From Streptomyces hundungensis (GTDB taxonomy: Bacteria; Actinomycetota; Actinomycetes; Streptomycetales; Streptomycetaceae): a stretch of 64,000 bases of DNA. The stretch covers positions 1,116,001 through 1,180,000 of the forward strand of contig NZ_CP032698.1 in the NCBI RefSeq assembly GCF_003627815.1, written 5' to 3'. The notes beneath the pieces were generated by a model that saw only the letters and a list, made by a program, of their open reading frames with translations, was not told the DNA's origin and did no database searches. Of this stretch, positions 9,263 to 17,616 are shown piece after piece. The position numbers and the translations under genes were made by a program. Numbering within the stretch: position 1 is the first letter of the stretch; every line of letters starts with the position of its first letter.

Positions 9263-9532
9263 TTAGCGGTCGCAGACCTTGTGCGCCTTGTGCCAGGTCT
9301 TGGTCCAGTACCCCGGGTGCACCTTGCCGTGCCGGTCGCGCGTCGCCCTGTGCCAGGTCTTCGTCCAGTGCCCCTTGACCACGTGGCACCGGTGCTTGCC
9401 GCCGTGATCCGCGACCGCGACCGTGTGCTGCGAAGCCGCTTCCGCGACGCCGACGGAGGAGAAGGCGACTCCTCCGGCCAGTGCGGCAGTAGCGGCCCCC
9501 AGAGCGATCACGCGCTTCACGCCTTGAATCAT
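9263..9532 (-). CDS. Small secreted protein with tandem WTKTWH motifs
   Basis: 89 aa. The N-terminus has a clear signal peptide: a KR charge pair, an Ala/Gly/Leu/Val core, and a likely cleavage after AEA near residue 31. The mature part is about 58 residues, rich in His, Lys and Trp, and repeats the hexapeptide WTKTWH twice (GHWTKTWHRA and GYWTKTWHKA). Two Cys residues (HRCHVV and near-terminal KVCDR) could form a disulfide outside the cell. A GTGGGG ribosome site favours ATG 9532. No family is recognised; metal or cell-wall binding through the His/Trp motifs is a guess. Confidence 0.72.
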   Translation of the reverse strand: MIQGVKRVIALGAATAALAGGVAFSSVGVAEAASQHTVAVADHGGKHRCHVVKGHWTKTWHRATRDRHGKVHPGYWTKTWHKAHKVCDR

Positions 9533-9574
9533 GACCCCACCATTCTGCTTTTTCAGCACCCGACGACTTGAACA

Positions 9575-9599
9575 GGGACATTTTTATCACTGATGTCCC
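9575..9599. promoter_or_regulatory. Inverted repeat upstream of the small secreted protein gene
   Basis: GGGACAT (9575-9581) and ATGTCCC (9593-9599) are perfect inverted arms with an 11-base AT-rich spacer. They lie about 45-65 bases before the ATG at 9532, in the expected promoter zone of that minus-strand gene. It could be an operator or an RNA stem. Confidence 0.4.
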
Positions 9600-9754
9600 G
9601 ATGAAATGTGGGTGCCGATCGGGCGCGCGGGAGCATTAAGCAGTTGCGAGTTAAACCACGCACGCCCCCGGAAAAGAGCGGTCCTATTGGGGGTTCACTT
9701 CGATTCCGTGTCCCATTGTGGCGGGGCTGCCGGAACGATGCCGCGCGGGCGCGC

Positions 9755-9928
9755 CTAGCGGCGACGGCGGCCCGCCCAGCCGTTGCCGATCCCCGCTACG
9801 TGCAGAGCCAGCAGGGCCAGCCCGATGAGCATGACGTTCGTGGACGTGAACACATCGTTGGTCGACATGTCCGCGGCGTTGATCAGAAACGCGATCGCGA
9901 ACAGAACGGCTGCGCCGATGGCCAGCAT
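9755..9928 (-). CDS. Small two-helix membrane protein
   Basis: 57 aa with two hydrophobic helices, about 2-18 (LAIGAAVLFAIAFLINAA) and 29-47 (NVMLIGLALLALHVAGI), and a basic end GRRRR. The short loop TNDVFTSTN joins them. Such small Streptomyces membrane proteins are common and mostly uncharacterised. The ATG at 9928 is preceded by AGGGGAGAT, a good ribosome site. Confidence 0.68.
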   Translation of the reverse strand: MLAIGAAVLFAIAFLINAADMSTNDVFTSTNVMLIGLALLALHVAGIGNGWAGRRRR

Positions 9929-10057
9929 GGCATCTCCCCTATCCGGTTGGTGCTCGCCGAGTACCCCCACGTCACCAGCGGGAACCCTCGGGAACCCCGC
10001 CGCGTTCGAGAGTTCGCCGAAGGCTGGTCGCGGCTCCAACCGGCGCTCCCTGTCGGG

Positions 10058-10831
10058 TCATTGCATGCTGGCGGCGGGGCGGACGACGATCTCGTTGACG
10101 TCGACCTGCGGGGGCTGCGCAAGGGCGTAGGCGATGGCGTCGGCGATGGCGGAAGCGGGCAGGGCCACGGCGCGGTACGTCTTCATGGCCTGGCGGGCGG
10201 CCGGGTCGGAGATGTGCTCGGCCAGTTCGGACTCGGTCACTCCAGGGGAGACGAGAGTGACACGGATGTCCCCGGTGGACTCCTGTCGGAGCCCTTCGGA
10301 GATCGCCCGGACGGCGAACTTGGTGGCGCAGTAGACGGCCGCGGTGGGCGAGATCTCGTACGCGCCCACGGAGGCGATGTTCACGAAGTGGCCCCCGCCC
10401 TGTGCGCGCATCACGGGCAGGGCGGCGGCGATGCCGTGCAGGACTCCGCGGACGTTCACGTCGAGCATGCGGTCCCACTCGTCGGTCCTGAGGGCGTCCA
10501 GCGGCGAGAGCGGCATCACTCCGGCGTTGTTGACGAGCACGTCCAGTCGGCCGTAGCGCTCGCGGGCGGCGTGCACGAAGCTGCGTACATCGGCCGCGTC
10601 CGTCACGTCCAGCCGCTGGAACACCGCTGTTCCGCCTGCCTCGTTGATCTCCTCGGCCAGCACATCGAGGCGGTCGGTGCGCCGCGCTCCGAGGAACAGG
10701 CGGTGCCCCTCGGCGGCAAGGCGGCGCGCGGTCGCCTCGCCGATCCCGCTGCTCGCCCCGGTGACGGCCACGGCCTTGGCCGTCGTCCCCGCCCTGCGTT
10801 CTGTCATGCGCGACGTCATGCGTGCTGTCAT
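10058..10831 (-). CDS. Classical short-chain dehydrogenase/reductase (SDR)
   Basis: 257 aa. The cofactor motif TGASSGIG is at about 18-25, NNAG in LVNNAGVM, and the catalytic Ser-Tyr-Lys set in NIASVGAY...YCATK. The basic residues after the second strand (GARRTDRL) suggest NADPH preference. Three in-frame ATG codons sit close together (10831, 10819, 10807); AGAGGA about 9 bases before the first makes 10831 the best start. The substrate is not predictable. Confidence 0.9.
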   Translation of the reverse strand: MTARMTSRMTERRAGTTAKAVAVTGASSGIGEATARRLAAEGHRLFLGARRTDRLDVLAEEINEAGGTAVFQRLDVTDAADVRSFVHAARERYGRLDVLVNNAGVMPLSPLDALRTDEWDRMLDVNVRGVLHGIAAALPVMRAQGGGHFVNIASVGAYEISPTAAVYCATKFAVRAISEGLRQESTGDIRVTLVSPGVTESELAEHISDPAARQAMKTYRAVALPASAIADAIAYALAQPPQVDVNEIVVRPAASMQ

Positions 10832-10955
10832 GCGTGGTTGTCCTCTCGGTACGGCCTGGTTGACCCGACCGAGTCTGGGCCGGTGGGAGACCCCGGACCA
10901 GGACGTGTCCCGACTGGGTGCCCCACACCCCGGCAGCCGGACGGCTGAGCATGCG

Positions 10956-10980
10956 AAAACCCCGCCGTCGACCGGGCGGC
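10956..10980 (-). terminator. Rho-independent-like terminator after the PAP2 gene
   Basis: On the minus strand the GC stem CCGCC/GGCGG (10975-10979 and 10962-10966) is followed by GTTTT. It lies about 85 bases beyond the stop of the PAP2-type gene at 11062. The stem is short, so confidence is moderate. Confidence 0.45.
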
Positions 10981-11061
10981 ATGTGCGGCGAGGAGCCGGA
11001 TGCGGGACGGTCGGGGCGGGGTGGCCCGGCAGAGAGCCGGGCGGCGGAGTCGGCCGGCGAC

Positions 11062-12417
11062 TCAGACGAGTTCGGGCTGCGGCCCTGCCTGCGGTTCCAG
11101 GTGCCGTACCGGTTCGGCCTGCGGCTCCCACATCCTGGTGGTCCGCACGAAGTAATGGATCACGGAGACCATCGCCAGAATCAGCAGCGGTCCGAACACC
11201 CAGGGGTGTTCGGCCATGGGCATCGACAGATAGCGATAGGACAGCAGGAGCGCGGCGAAGACCGTCGCACCGTAGGCGACCAGCTGCGTTCCCGACCGGT
11301 CCCAGCCACGGGCGAGCGAGCGCAGGGCGGCCTCGATCGTGAGCGCGAAGACCACTCCGGCGATGATGTCCGTGCCGTAGTGATAGCCGAATCCGAGCGT
11401 CGCGCCGAGGGTGGCGATCAACCAGAAGGCGCCCGCGTAGCGAAGGGCTCGGGGGCCCTTGCGGGAGTGAATGAAAATGGTGGTGGCCCACGCGGTGTGC
11501 AGGCTCGGCATGCAGTTGCGCGGGGTGAACTCATTGAACGGCATGTGGTGCGGGACGCTGATCGACGCCGAGTTCGGCCAGACATTGGCGACCGCCCAGT
11601 GCCCACCGTCGGCGCCATAGGCGAAAATGGGTCCGACCACCGGGTAAATCATGTAGAAGGCCGGCCCGAGAAGGCCGATCACCAGGAACGTACGCACCAA
11701 GTGGTGGGCCGGGAAACGGCGTTCGGTCGATACGTTGCGCAGCTGGTACAGGGCGACGATGACCGCCATCACGGCGAGCTGGATGTAGACATAGTCGAGA
11801 ACGTGGGCGCCGATCGGGCCGGTGGACCGGACGAATCGACCTATCAGCCACGACGGGTTGCCGAGGGCGTGGTCGGCGGTCGCCACGTACTGGTCGAGCA
11901 CCGTCGGGCGGGTCTTCGACGTGATGAGCAGCCAGGTGTCGCCCGTCTTACGGCCGGCCACGAGGAGCAGCCCGAGGCCGACGCCCTTCAGCAGCAGGAC
12001 GCGTTCCTGGCCCGTGCGGCGGGTGACCGCGATGACCACGCAGGCCAAAATCACCCACAGTGCGCCATTGCCGAACATCATCTTGGCGTCGACGGCCCAG
12101 CGCACCAGGAAGAAAACGATGTCGATGCCGATGGCGGCGGCGATCGCGATGAAGCGTTGCCGCCAGGTGAGCACAACCATCATCAATGCCATGCTGGCGT
12201 AAAGGAGGGGCCCGGACTTCGGAGCGAATATCACCTCTTTCGCCTGGTTGGTGATCGGCCCTGGCAGGCCGTAATGACGCGCGGCGATTTCCAGCGCGAC
12301 GAGGAACCCCAGGGCCACCACAGCCGCCGCAGTCCACAGCATCGCCCGTGGTTGACGCCACACGGAAGAAATTCTGCCGTTTATTCGCGAAGGGTTTCGC
12401 GATGATATCGATGTCAA
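11062..12417 (-). CDS. PAP2-superfamily integral membrane protein (inositolphosphotransferase/AUR1-like)
   Basis: About 451 aa with roughly ten hydrophobic helices. The C-terminal half contains the PAP2 signature: PSLHTAW, then HYGTDIIAG with the catalytic His. The CMPSLH context resembles the bacterial AUR1-like/inositolphosphoryl transferase branch rather than simple lipid phosphatases. It probably acts on a phospholipid or prenyl-phosphate head group at the outer face of the membrane. The start is uncertain: the longest frame begins with TTG at 12417 without a clear ribosome site; GTG 12363 and ATG 12342 are alternatives. No TTA codons are in frame. Confidence 0.82.
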   Translation of the reverse strand: MTSISSRNPSRINGRISSVWRQPRAMLWTAAAVVALGFLVALEIAARHYGLPGPITNQAKEVIFAPKSGPLLYASMALMMVVLTWRQRFIAIAAAIGIDIVFFLVRWAVDAKMMFGNGALWVILACVVIAVTRRTGQERVLLLKGVGLGLLLVAGRKTGDTWLLITSKTRPTVLDQYVATADHALGNPSWLIGRFVRSTGPIGAHVLDYVYIQLAVMAVIVALYQLRNVSTERRFPAHHLVRTFLVIGLLGPAFYMIYPVVGPIFAYGADGGHWAVANVWPNSASISVPHHMPFNEFTPRNCMPSLHTAWATTIFIHSRKGPRALRYAGAFWLIATLGATLGFGYHYGTDIIAGVVFALTIEAALRSLARGWDRSGTQLVAYGATVFAALLLSYRYLSMPMAEHPWVFGPLLILAMVSVIHYFVRTTRMWEPQAEPVRHLEPQAGPQPELV

Positions 12418-12495
12418 TTGATTGGCCGATTGCTAGAAGATTGTCGAGTAACAGGGTCACTCTTCGTGTTGGATTGCGTGGCTCCGGTGAAGGGC

Positions 12496-12523
12496 GGCGC
12501 CGATGACGGTTGTCATCAGCGCC
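12496..12523. other. Hairpin between the PAP2 and NmrA-like genes
   Basis: GGCGC-C-GATGAC, loop GGTT, GTCATC-A-GCGCC: near-perfect 11-bp paired arms with one internal mismatch. It lies 78 bases downstream of the minus-strand NmrA-like stop and 79 bases upstream of the PAP2 start. It could terminate the former, but no U tract follows. Confidence 0.45.
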
Positions 12524-12600
12524 GATCATGTTATCCGAGCGATCCGGGTGGGTTTCCCTGTCATGGGCAGCACATACCGATCGGCCCACCGGGCGGAGGC

Positions 12601-13482
12601 TCAGGACGCGTCCCGGAGGCGGTGACGGAGGTGGTCGTAGGCCCAGGCCGCCAGCGTGGTCGGGGTGGTGGTCTTGACGGTGCGGGGCTGCTCGGGGACG
12701 AACTCCTCGCGGAGCCCCGTCGACATTCCGAGCACGGCCTCGACCATCCCGTCGGGCATCCCGGCCTCGTGCAGTCGGGCGCGCATGTCATCGTCCGTGA
12801 TCCGCTCGACGCCGATTCGCCGTCCGGTCGCCGCGGTGAGGATGCTCGCCACCTGACGCCAGCTGAGGTCGGCCGGCCCGTGCACCGCCTGGACGCATCG
12901 GCCCGACCACGCGGAGGACAGCAGGCGGCCCGCGGCCACCTCCGCGATGTCGCGCGGCGCCACCCATGCCATCGGCTGGTCGAGCGGAAGGACCACCTGG
13001 AGGAGCCCGGCGCGTACGGCGTCCAGTTGCAGTTCGAGGTTGGTGAAGAAGTAGCCGCAGCGAAGATGGGTGACGTCCACGCTGGTGTCGTCCAGGGCCT
13101 GCTCCGTGTGGGCGAGACCGTCGATCTCGCCGGCCCCCCGACGCTTCTCGGCGCCGACGCTGCTCTGGAAGACGACCCGGCCGATCCGGTTCTCGGTGAC
13201 GGCGCGCACCACGCTCGTGGTGGCCCTGGTGTAGTCGGCGAGGGGGTCCTCGCCGCCGGTGCTCGGGTCCACCCAGTACAGGGCGTCAACCCCGCGGGTG
13301 GCGGCCACCACGGCATCGGCGTCGTACTGGTCGACCTTCACGGCGTCCACCTCCCCCGTGATCCCGGCGGCCAGACGGCTCGGATCGCGCAGCAGGACGC
13401 GCGGCCGCACCCCCGCCCGGACCAGTGCGGAGACGACATGGCGGCCGACGTTGCCGGTCGGTGTCGTGACGGCGATCTGCAT
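12601..13482 (-). CDS. NmrA-family NAD(P)-binding protein
   Basis: 293 aa beginning MQIAVTTPTGNVGRHVV, an NmrA-type Rossmann nucleotide loop. It has the later RVVFQSSVGAEKR strand typical of HSCARG-like redox sensors and quinone reductases. GGGAGG lies 8 bases before the ATG. It diverges from a WYL regulator gene (13624), which may control it. It is a paralogue in type of the gene at 7960-8865. Confidence 0.87.
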   Translation of the reverse strand: MQIAVTTPTGNVGRHVVSALVRAGVRPRVLLRDPSRLAAGITGEVDAVKVDQYDADAVVAATRGVDALYWVDPSTGGEDPLADYTRATTSVVRAVTENRIGRVVFQSSVGAEKRRGAGEIDGLAHTEQALDDTSVDVTHLRCGYFFTNLELQLDAVRAGLLQVVLPLDQPMAWVAPRDIAEVAAGRLLSSAWSGRCVQAVHGPADLSWRQVASILTAATGRRIGVERITDDDMRARLHEAGMPDGMVEAVLGMSTGLREEFVPEQPRTVKTTTPTTLAAWAYDHLRHRLRDAS

Positions 13483-13623
13483 GACTGCCTCCCATGCGAC
13501 GGACACACCCCGGCGCGGACCCGCCTGCCTCGCGCGGGGCCGACGCATCCCTTCGGGGACTCGGCCCCAGGTTAAGAGCAGAGGCGGCCGATACCTGTCC
13601 TCCTCTCCTGCGAGGCTTGACCC

Positions 13624-14364
13624 ATGGACCTCGATCCGGCGACCAGGACCCTGACCCTGCTGACCCTGCTGCGTTCGGGGGGCGAATGGACCGCCGCCGA
13701 CCTGGCCGAGCGGCTGGGGACCAGCGTCCGCACCGTACGGCGCGACGCCCAGCGGCTGCGTCGTCTGGGGTACGCGGTCGAGGCCCGTCCAGGGCCGGGC
13801 AGCGCCTATCGGCTGAGCCCCGAAGTCGCGCTCCCCCCGCTGCTGTTCACCGCCGACGAGGTCACCGCGATGGTGGCGGGGCTGCATCTGATCCGCGCCT
13901 GGTTCCCCCAGGAGTCCGTCGCGTCGAGTGCCCTGCTCAAGCTCGACCAGGTCCTGCCCCGCCCACTGCGCAGACGCGCCGCCGCCACCGACTTCGCGAC
14001 GGAGGTCCTTGAGCAGCCCGGTACGGGGCTCGCGGCGGCGACCGTCGGGGTGATCGCCGACGCGGTGGCCTCGGACGGGAGGCTGCGGTTCCGGTACGCC
14101 GACGGGCACGGCCGGCACTCGACCCGTCTGGTGGAGCCCTATCGGCACTTCCTGCGCGCGGGGCAGTGGTACCTCATCGCCTTCGACGTCGACCGGGACG
14201 ACTGGCGGACGTTCCGCCTGGACCGGATCACCGACATCACCACGGTGGCGGGCACGTATCAGCCCCATGCGTTCCCCGACGCGTCCATCGAGCACTGGCT
14301 GACTACGGACTTCGGCCGGGCGCCCGCGTCCTCGTCGGGGCCGGTCGCGCCGCCGGAACAGTAG
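13624..14364 (+). CDS. HTH-11 / WYL-domain transcriptional regulator
   Basis: 246 aa. An N-terminal winged helix-turn-helix (about 8-60, TAADLAERLGTSVRTVRRDAQRL) is followed by a WYL domain (about 130-215) with AGQWYLIAFDVDR and FRLDRI. WYL domains bind ligands, often nucleic acid or nucleotides, and tune the HTH. The gene diverges from the NmrA-like gene with a 141-base gap, the usual layout for a regulator and its target. Confidence 0.9.
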   Translation: MDLDPATRTLTLLTLLRSGGEWTAADLAERLGTSVRTVRRDAQRLRRLGYAVEARPGPGSAYRLSPEVALPPLLFTADEVTAMVAGLHLIRAWFPQESVASSALLKLDQVLPRPLRRRAAATDFATEVLEQPGTGLAAATVGVIADAVASDGRLRFRYADGHGRHSTRLVEPYRHFLRAGQWYLIAFDVDRDDWRTFRLDRITDITTVAGTYQPHAFPDASIEHWLTTDFGRAPASSSGPVAPPEQ

Positions 14365-14438
14365 AGCCGTCGAGAGCCGGGCACTTTGCCCGCGGGAGAA
14401 CGGCCGCTCCCCCGCGGCCCCGACGCGCGCATCCGTGG

Positions 14439-15584
14439 TCACCGCGCGGTGGGCAGCAGCCGTACGTCACCCTCGGGGAGCTTGACCCACCAGTGGTGGT
14501 AGCGGCTGTAGGGCGTCGGCTCGCGATCGGCGAGAAGGACGCCCAGGGACCGGGCCTCCTCGGCGAGCCCCTTCCACGTGGCCCGTGAGAGGGGGTGGAA
14601 GGCCGTCGCCTCGATGCCGTCGGCGAGTGGCCGCCACACCCCGGCGACATAGCCGTCCACCAGCAGGGTCGGCAGCACGTCGCCGTTATTCCTGATCACC
14701 AGCGGGCGGTACGCCGGCGGGATCACCCGGCCACGGTCGGCGTAGGCCAGCAGGACGCTGTCCCACATGGCCATGAGCCGGGGCGGGGCCGGGGTGTCCG
14801 AGGGCGGGCGGGGCGCGTCGGGAAGGTCGAACAGCGCGGTGCCGTCCGGCCCTTGGAGGTGCTCGACGGTGTCCTCCAGGGCGCGCAGGGCCTCGCGTAC
14901 CAGGGAGCGCTGCACCATCGCGAACTGTGCGACGTCCGCCACGGAGGCGGGCCCGAACCCGGCCAGATAGCGCAGGATCAGCGTCCTCAGGGCGTCCGGG
15001 TCCGCTGCCCGCCCGGTGGGGGCGGCGCCGGTGCCGGACGCGACGAACGACGGCCGGTGTCCGAAGGACCAGGGCGCGTCCGTCGCGGAGTGGAGCAGCG
15101 GCGCGTACGCCCTCAGCCCCCACCAGCACCCGTCCCGCTTCTCCGCTCCGACCCGCTCCTCGATCCATCCCCGCATCTCAGCCATGGTCCGCGGCCGGTC
15201 GGCGAAGGCGAGCAGCTCCGGCACCAGCGCCTCGGCGTCCTTGGGCGTCAGCCCCGCCGCGGCGAAGCGGTAGCCGAGCCGGGACCCGTACAGCGTCGCT
15301 TGCAGCGCCGCGCGGAGGTCCGGGTAGTCCTCGGCGAGCACCGCATGCAGGGTGAGCCGCATCAGCGTCGCCTTGACGACCGAGCGTCGCGCGAAGGCGT
15401 CGTCCAGCGCGGCCGGGTCGAAGCCGGAGAGGCGGTTCCACAGCGCGATGTACGGGGAGGCCGGCTGCTGCGCCTGGAGCGCCACCACCTGCCTCATGCC
15501 CTGCGCAACCGTCAACGGCGCTCGTTCCAGGAGGAGTTGGCGGCTCAGACCGGCCCTGTTGAGCTCCCGCTCGGTGATCTTCAT
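14439..15584 (-). CDS. AlkZ-like winged-helix DNA glycosylase (HTH_42 family)
   Basis: 381 aa. The N-terminal motif VALQAQQ places Gln at residues 37 and 39, the QxQ active-site pair described for Streptomyces AlkZ, which unhooks bulky alkyl lesions and interstrand crosslinks. The C-terminal DNA-contact region has YSRYHHWWVKL. The family protects producers against their own DNA-alkylating product or serves general repair; no alkylator cluster is visible nearby. The start at 15584 is chosen because upstream the frame runs into the pentanucleotide repeat. Confidence 0.82.
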   Translation of the reverse strand: MKITERELNRAGLSRQLLLERAPLTVAQGMRQVVALQAQQPASPYIALWNRLSGFDPAALDDAFARRSVVKATLMRLTLHAVLAEDYPDLRAALQATLYGSRLGYRFAAAGLTPKDAEALVPELLAFADRPRTMAEMRGWIEERVGAEKRDGCWWGLRAYAPLLHSATDAPWSFGHRPSFVASGTGAAPTGRAADPDALRTLILRYLAGFGPASVADVAQFAMVQRSLVREALRALEDTVEHLQGPDGTALFDLPDAPRPPSDTPAPPRLMAMWDSVLLAYADRGRVIPPAYRPLVIRNNGDVLPTLLVDGYVAGVWRPLADGIEATAFHPLSRATWKGLAEEARSLGVLLADREPTPYSRYHHWWVKLPEGDVRLLPTAR

Positions 15585-15640
15585 GGCGCCGGATTCTGCC
15601 CGAGCCCGACCCCACCCGCCAACGCCGACCGCCGCCGCGC

Positions 15641-15680
15641 CGCAGCGCAGCGCAGCGCAGCGCAGCGCAGCGCAGCGCAA
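15641..15680. repeat. Pentanucleotide microsatellite (CGCAG)n
   Basis: Seven perfect copies of CGCAG followed by one variant (CGCAA) stand between the divergent AlkZ-like gene and the MFS exporter gene. Simple repeats this long are unusual in Streptomyces intergenic DNA. Each unit is about half a helical turn. Confidence 0.9.
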
Positions 15681-15687
15681 TGAAACA

Positions 15688-15714
15688 GTCAAGCGTTTCT
15701 CATCCAGGTCAAGC
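15688..15714 (+). promoter_or_regulatory. Direct repeat GTCAAGC, candidate operator or -35 region
   Basis: GTCAAGC occurs at 15688-15694 and 15708-15714, exactly 20 bases (about two helical turns) apart, in the leader region of the MFS gene that starts at 15838. The arrangement fits a regulator binding one face of the helix. Confidence 0.35.
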
Positions 15715-15837
15715 TTCACTCTCGTCGGCACATCATCGAGGCTCGCCCGGAATAGTCGCCTGGGGAAACGGGTTCAACTCGTCCGTACCCCTCTCGGGGG
15801 CCGCCGCCGACCTCTCCCCGCCTCCGGAGGCTCCGTA

Positions 15838-17574
15838 ATGTCCCAGCCGACGACCGACCAGCAGACCGCACCGCGCGGCGTACGCGGTGTCGTCCCCGTA
15901 CTGGCCTTCGCAGGTATCACGGTCGCGGTGATGCAGACCCTGCTCGTGCCGGTCATCAAGGACCTGCCGACGCTGCTCGGCACCTCACCCTCCAACGCCA
16001 CCTGGGTCATGACCTCGACGCTGCTCGCCGGCGCCGTATCCACCCCGATCATGGGCCGGCTCGGCGACCTGTACGGCAAGCGCCGCATGCTCCTTGCCAG
16101 CCTCGCCATCATGGTCGTGGGCTCGCTGATCGCGGGCTTCACCAGTGAGCTCCTCGTGATGATCGGCGGCCGCGCCCTCCAGGGCTTCGCCATGGGCGCC
16201 ATCCCGCTCGGCATCGGCCTGATGCGTGACGAGCTGCCCCGAGAGAAGCTCGGCTCGGCGATGGCCCTGATGAGTTCCTCCATAGGCGTCGGCGGCGGGC
16301 TCGCCCTGCCGCTGGCGGCGCTGGTCGCCCAACACGCCGACTGGCACGCCCTGTTCTTCGCCTCGGCGGGCCTGGGCGTGGTGGCCATGGCGCTCACCCT
16401 CCTCTTCGTACCGGAGAGCACTGTGAAGGCCCAGGGCACCTTCGATGTGCTCGGCGCGCTCGGCCTCTCCGCGGGTCTGGTCCTGCTGCTGCTTCCGATC
16501 ACCAAGGGCAGCGACTGGGGCTGGGGCTCGGCCACCACGCTCGGCCTGCTCGGCTCGGCCGTCCTCGTGCTCGTCCTGTGGGGCGTGATGGAGCTGCGCG
16601 TCGCGGCGCCGCTGGTGAATCTGCGCACCTCCGCCCGGCGTGAGGTGCTGCTCACCAACCTCGCCTCGACGATGGTGGGAGTCGCCTTCTACGCCATCTC
16701 GCTCGTCCTGCCCCAGCTGCTCCAACTGCCCACCGCCACCGGGTACGGGCTCGGCCAGTCCATGGTCGTCGCCGGTCTGTGTGTCGCGCCGCTCGGTGTG
16801 ACGATGATGCTGACCGCCCCGATCTACGCCCGGCTCTCGGCCACGTACGGCCCGAAGACCACGCTGATCCTCGGCATGCTGATCATCGCGATCGGATACG
16901 GGGCGGGGCTCGGCCTGATGAGCGCCGCCTGGCAGACCATCGTGATCTCGGTGATCGTCGGCGCGGGCATCGGTCTCGCCTACTCCTCCCTGCCGGCGCT
17001 GATCATCGGAGCGGTCGACCCGTCCGAGACGGGCGCCGCCAACGGCCTCAACACCCTGATGCGCTCGATCGGCACGTCGGTGTCGAGCGCCGTCATCGGC
17101 ATGGTGCTCGCCAACACCTCGGAGAACTTCGGTCCGGTCCCGCTCCCGACCATGCACGGCTTCCGTGTCTCGTTCCTGATCGCGACCGGCGCGGTGGCCG
17201 GGGGCCTGCTGCTCGCCGTGTTCCTGCCCAAGGGCCGCCCCGCCCTCAAGCCGCAACTGCGGGCCAGCAGCGAGGAGGACGCGGTCCTGGAGCGGGTCAC
17301 CGAGGCGCTGGCCGCCTTCCACGGCCAGGTCGTCGGCGCGTCCGGCGCTCCGGTGGCCCACGCCAAGGTCACGTTGATCGACCACCACGGCCGCCAGGCC
17401 GGCGCCGCGCACACCGACGGGAGCGGCCGGTACGCGGTGCCGGTGCCCCGGGGCGGCGCCTATGTGCTGGCCGCGACGGCCGCGGGCCACGCGCCCCGGG
17501 CGTCCTCGGCCACCCACCATGGGGGCGACGGCCCGGTCACGGTGGACCTGGCGCTGCCGATGCCCGCTCTCTAG
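15838..17574 (+). CDS. 14-helix MFS drug exporter with C-terminal carboxypeptidase-regulatory-like domain
   Basis: 578 aa, DHA2-type major facilitator with about 14 membrane helices. Motif A reads GRLGDLYGKRRM near 74-85. After the last helix (about residue 465) a soluble ~95-residue tail resembles a carboxypeptidase regulatory-like beta-sandwich (VVGASGAPVAHAKVTLID, then DGSGRYAVPVPRGGAYVL). That tail is uncommon on transporters; it would sit on the cytoplasmic side if topology is standard. GGAGG lies 8 bases before the ATG. It probably exports a lipophilic compound by proton antiport. Confidence 0.9.
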   Translation: MSQPTTDQQTAPRGVRGVVPVLAFAGITVAVMQTLLVPVIKDLPTLLGTSPSNATWVMTSTLLAGAVSTPIMGRLGDLYGKRRMLLASLAIMVVGSLIAGFTSELLVMIGGRALQGFAMGAIPLGIGLMRDELPREKLGSAMALMSSSIGVGGGLALPLAALVAQHADWHALFFASAGLGVVAMALTLLFVPESTVKAQGTFDVLGALGLSAGLVLLLLPITKGSDWGWGSATTLGLLGSAVLVLVLWGVMELRVAAPLVNLRTSARREVLLTNLASTMVGVAFYAISLVLPQLLQLPTATGYGLGQSMVVAGLCVAPLGVTMMLTAPIYARLSATYGPKTTLILGMLIIAIGYGAGLGLMSAAWQTIVISVIVGAGIGLAYSSLPALIIGAVDPSETGAANGLNTLMRSIGTSVSSAVIGMVLANTSENFGPVPLPTMHGFRVSFLIATGAVAGGLLLAVFLPKGRPALKPQLRASSEEDAVLERVTEALAAFHGQVVGASGAPVAHAKVTLIDHHGRQAGAAHTDGSGRYAVPVPRGGAYVLAATAAGHAPRASSATHHGGDGPVTVDLALPMPAL

Positions 17575-17616
17575 GCGACGCTTCGGGCCGGCCCGCGAGC
17601 GCTCAGGACATCGTCC

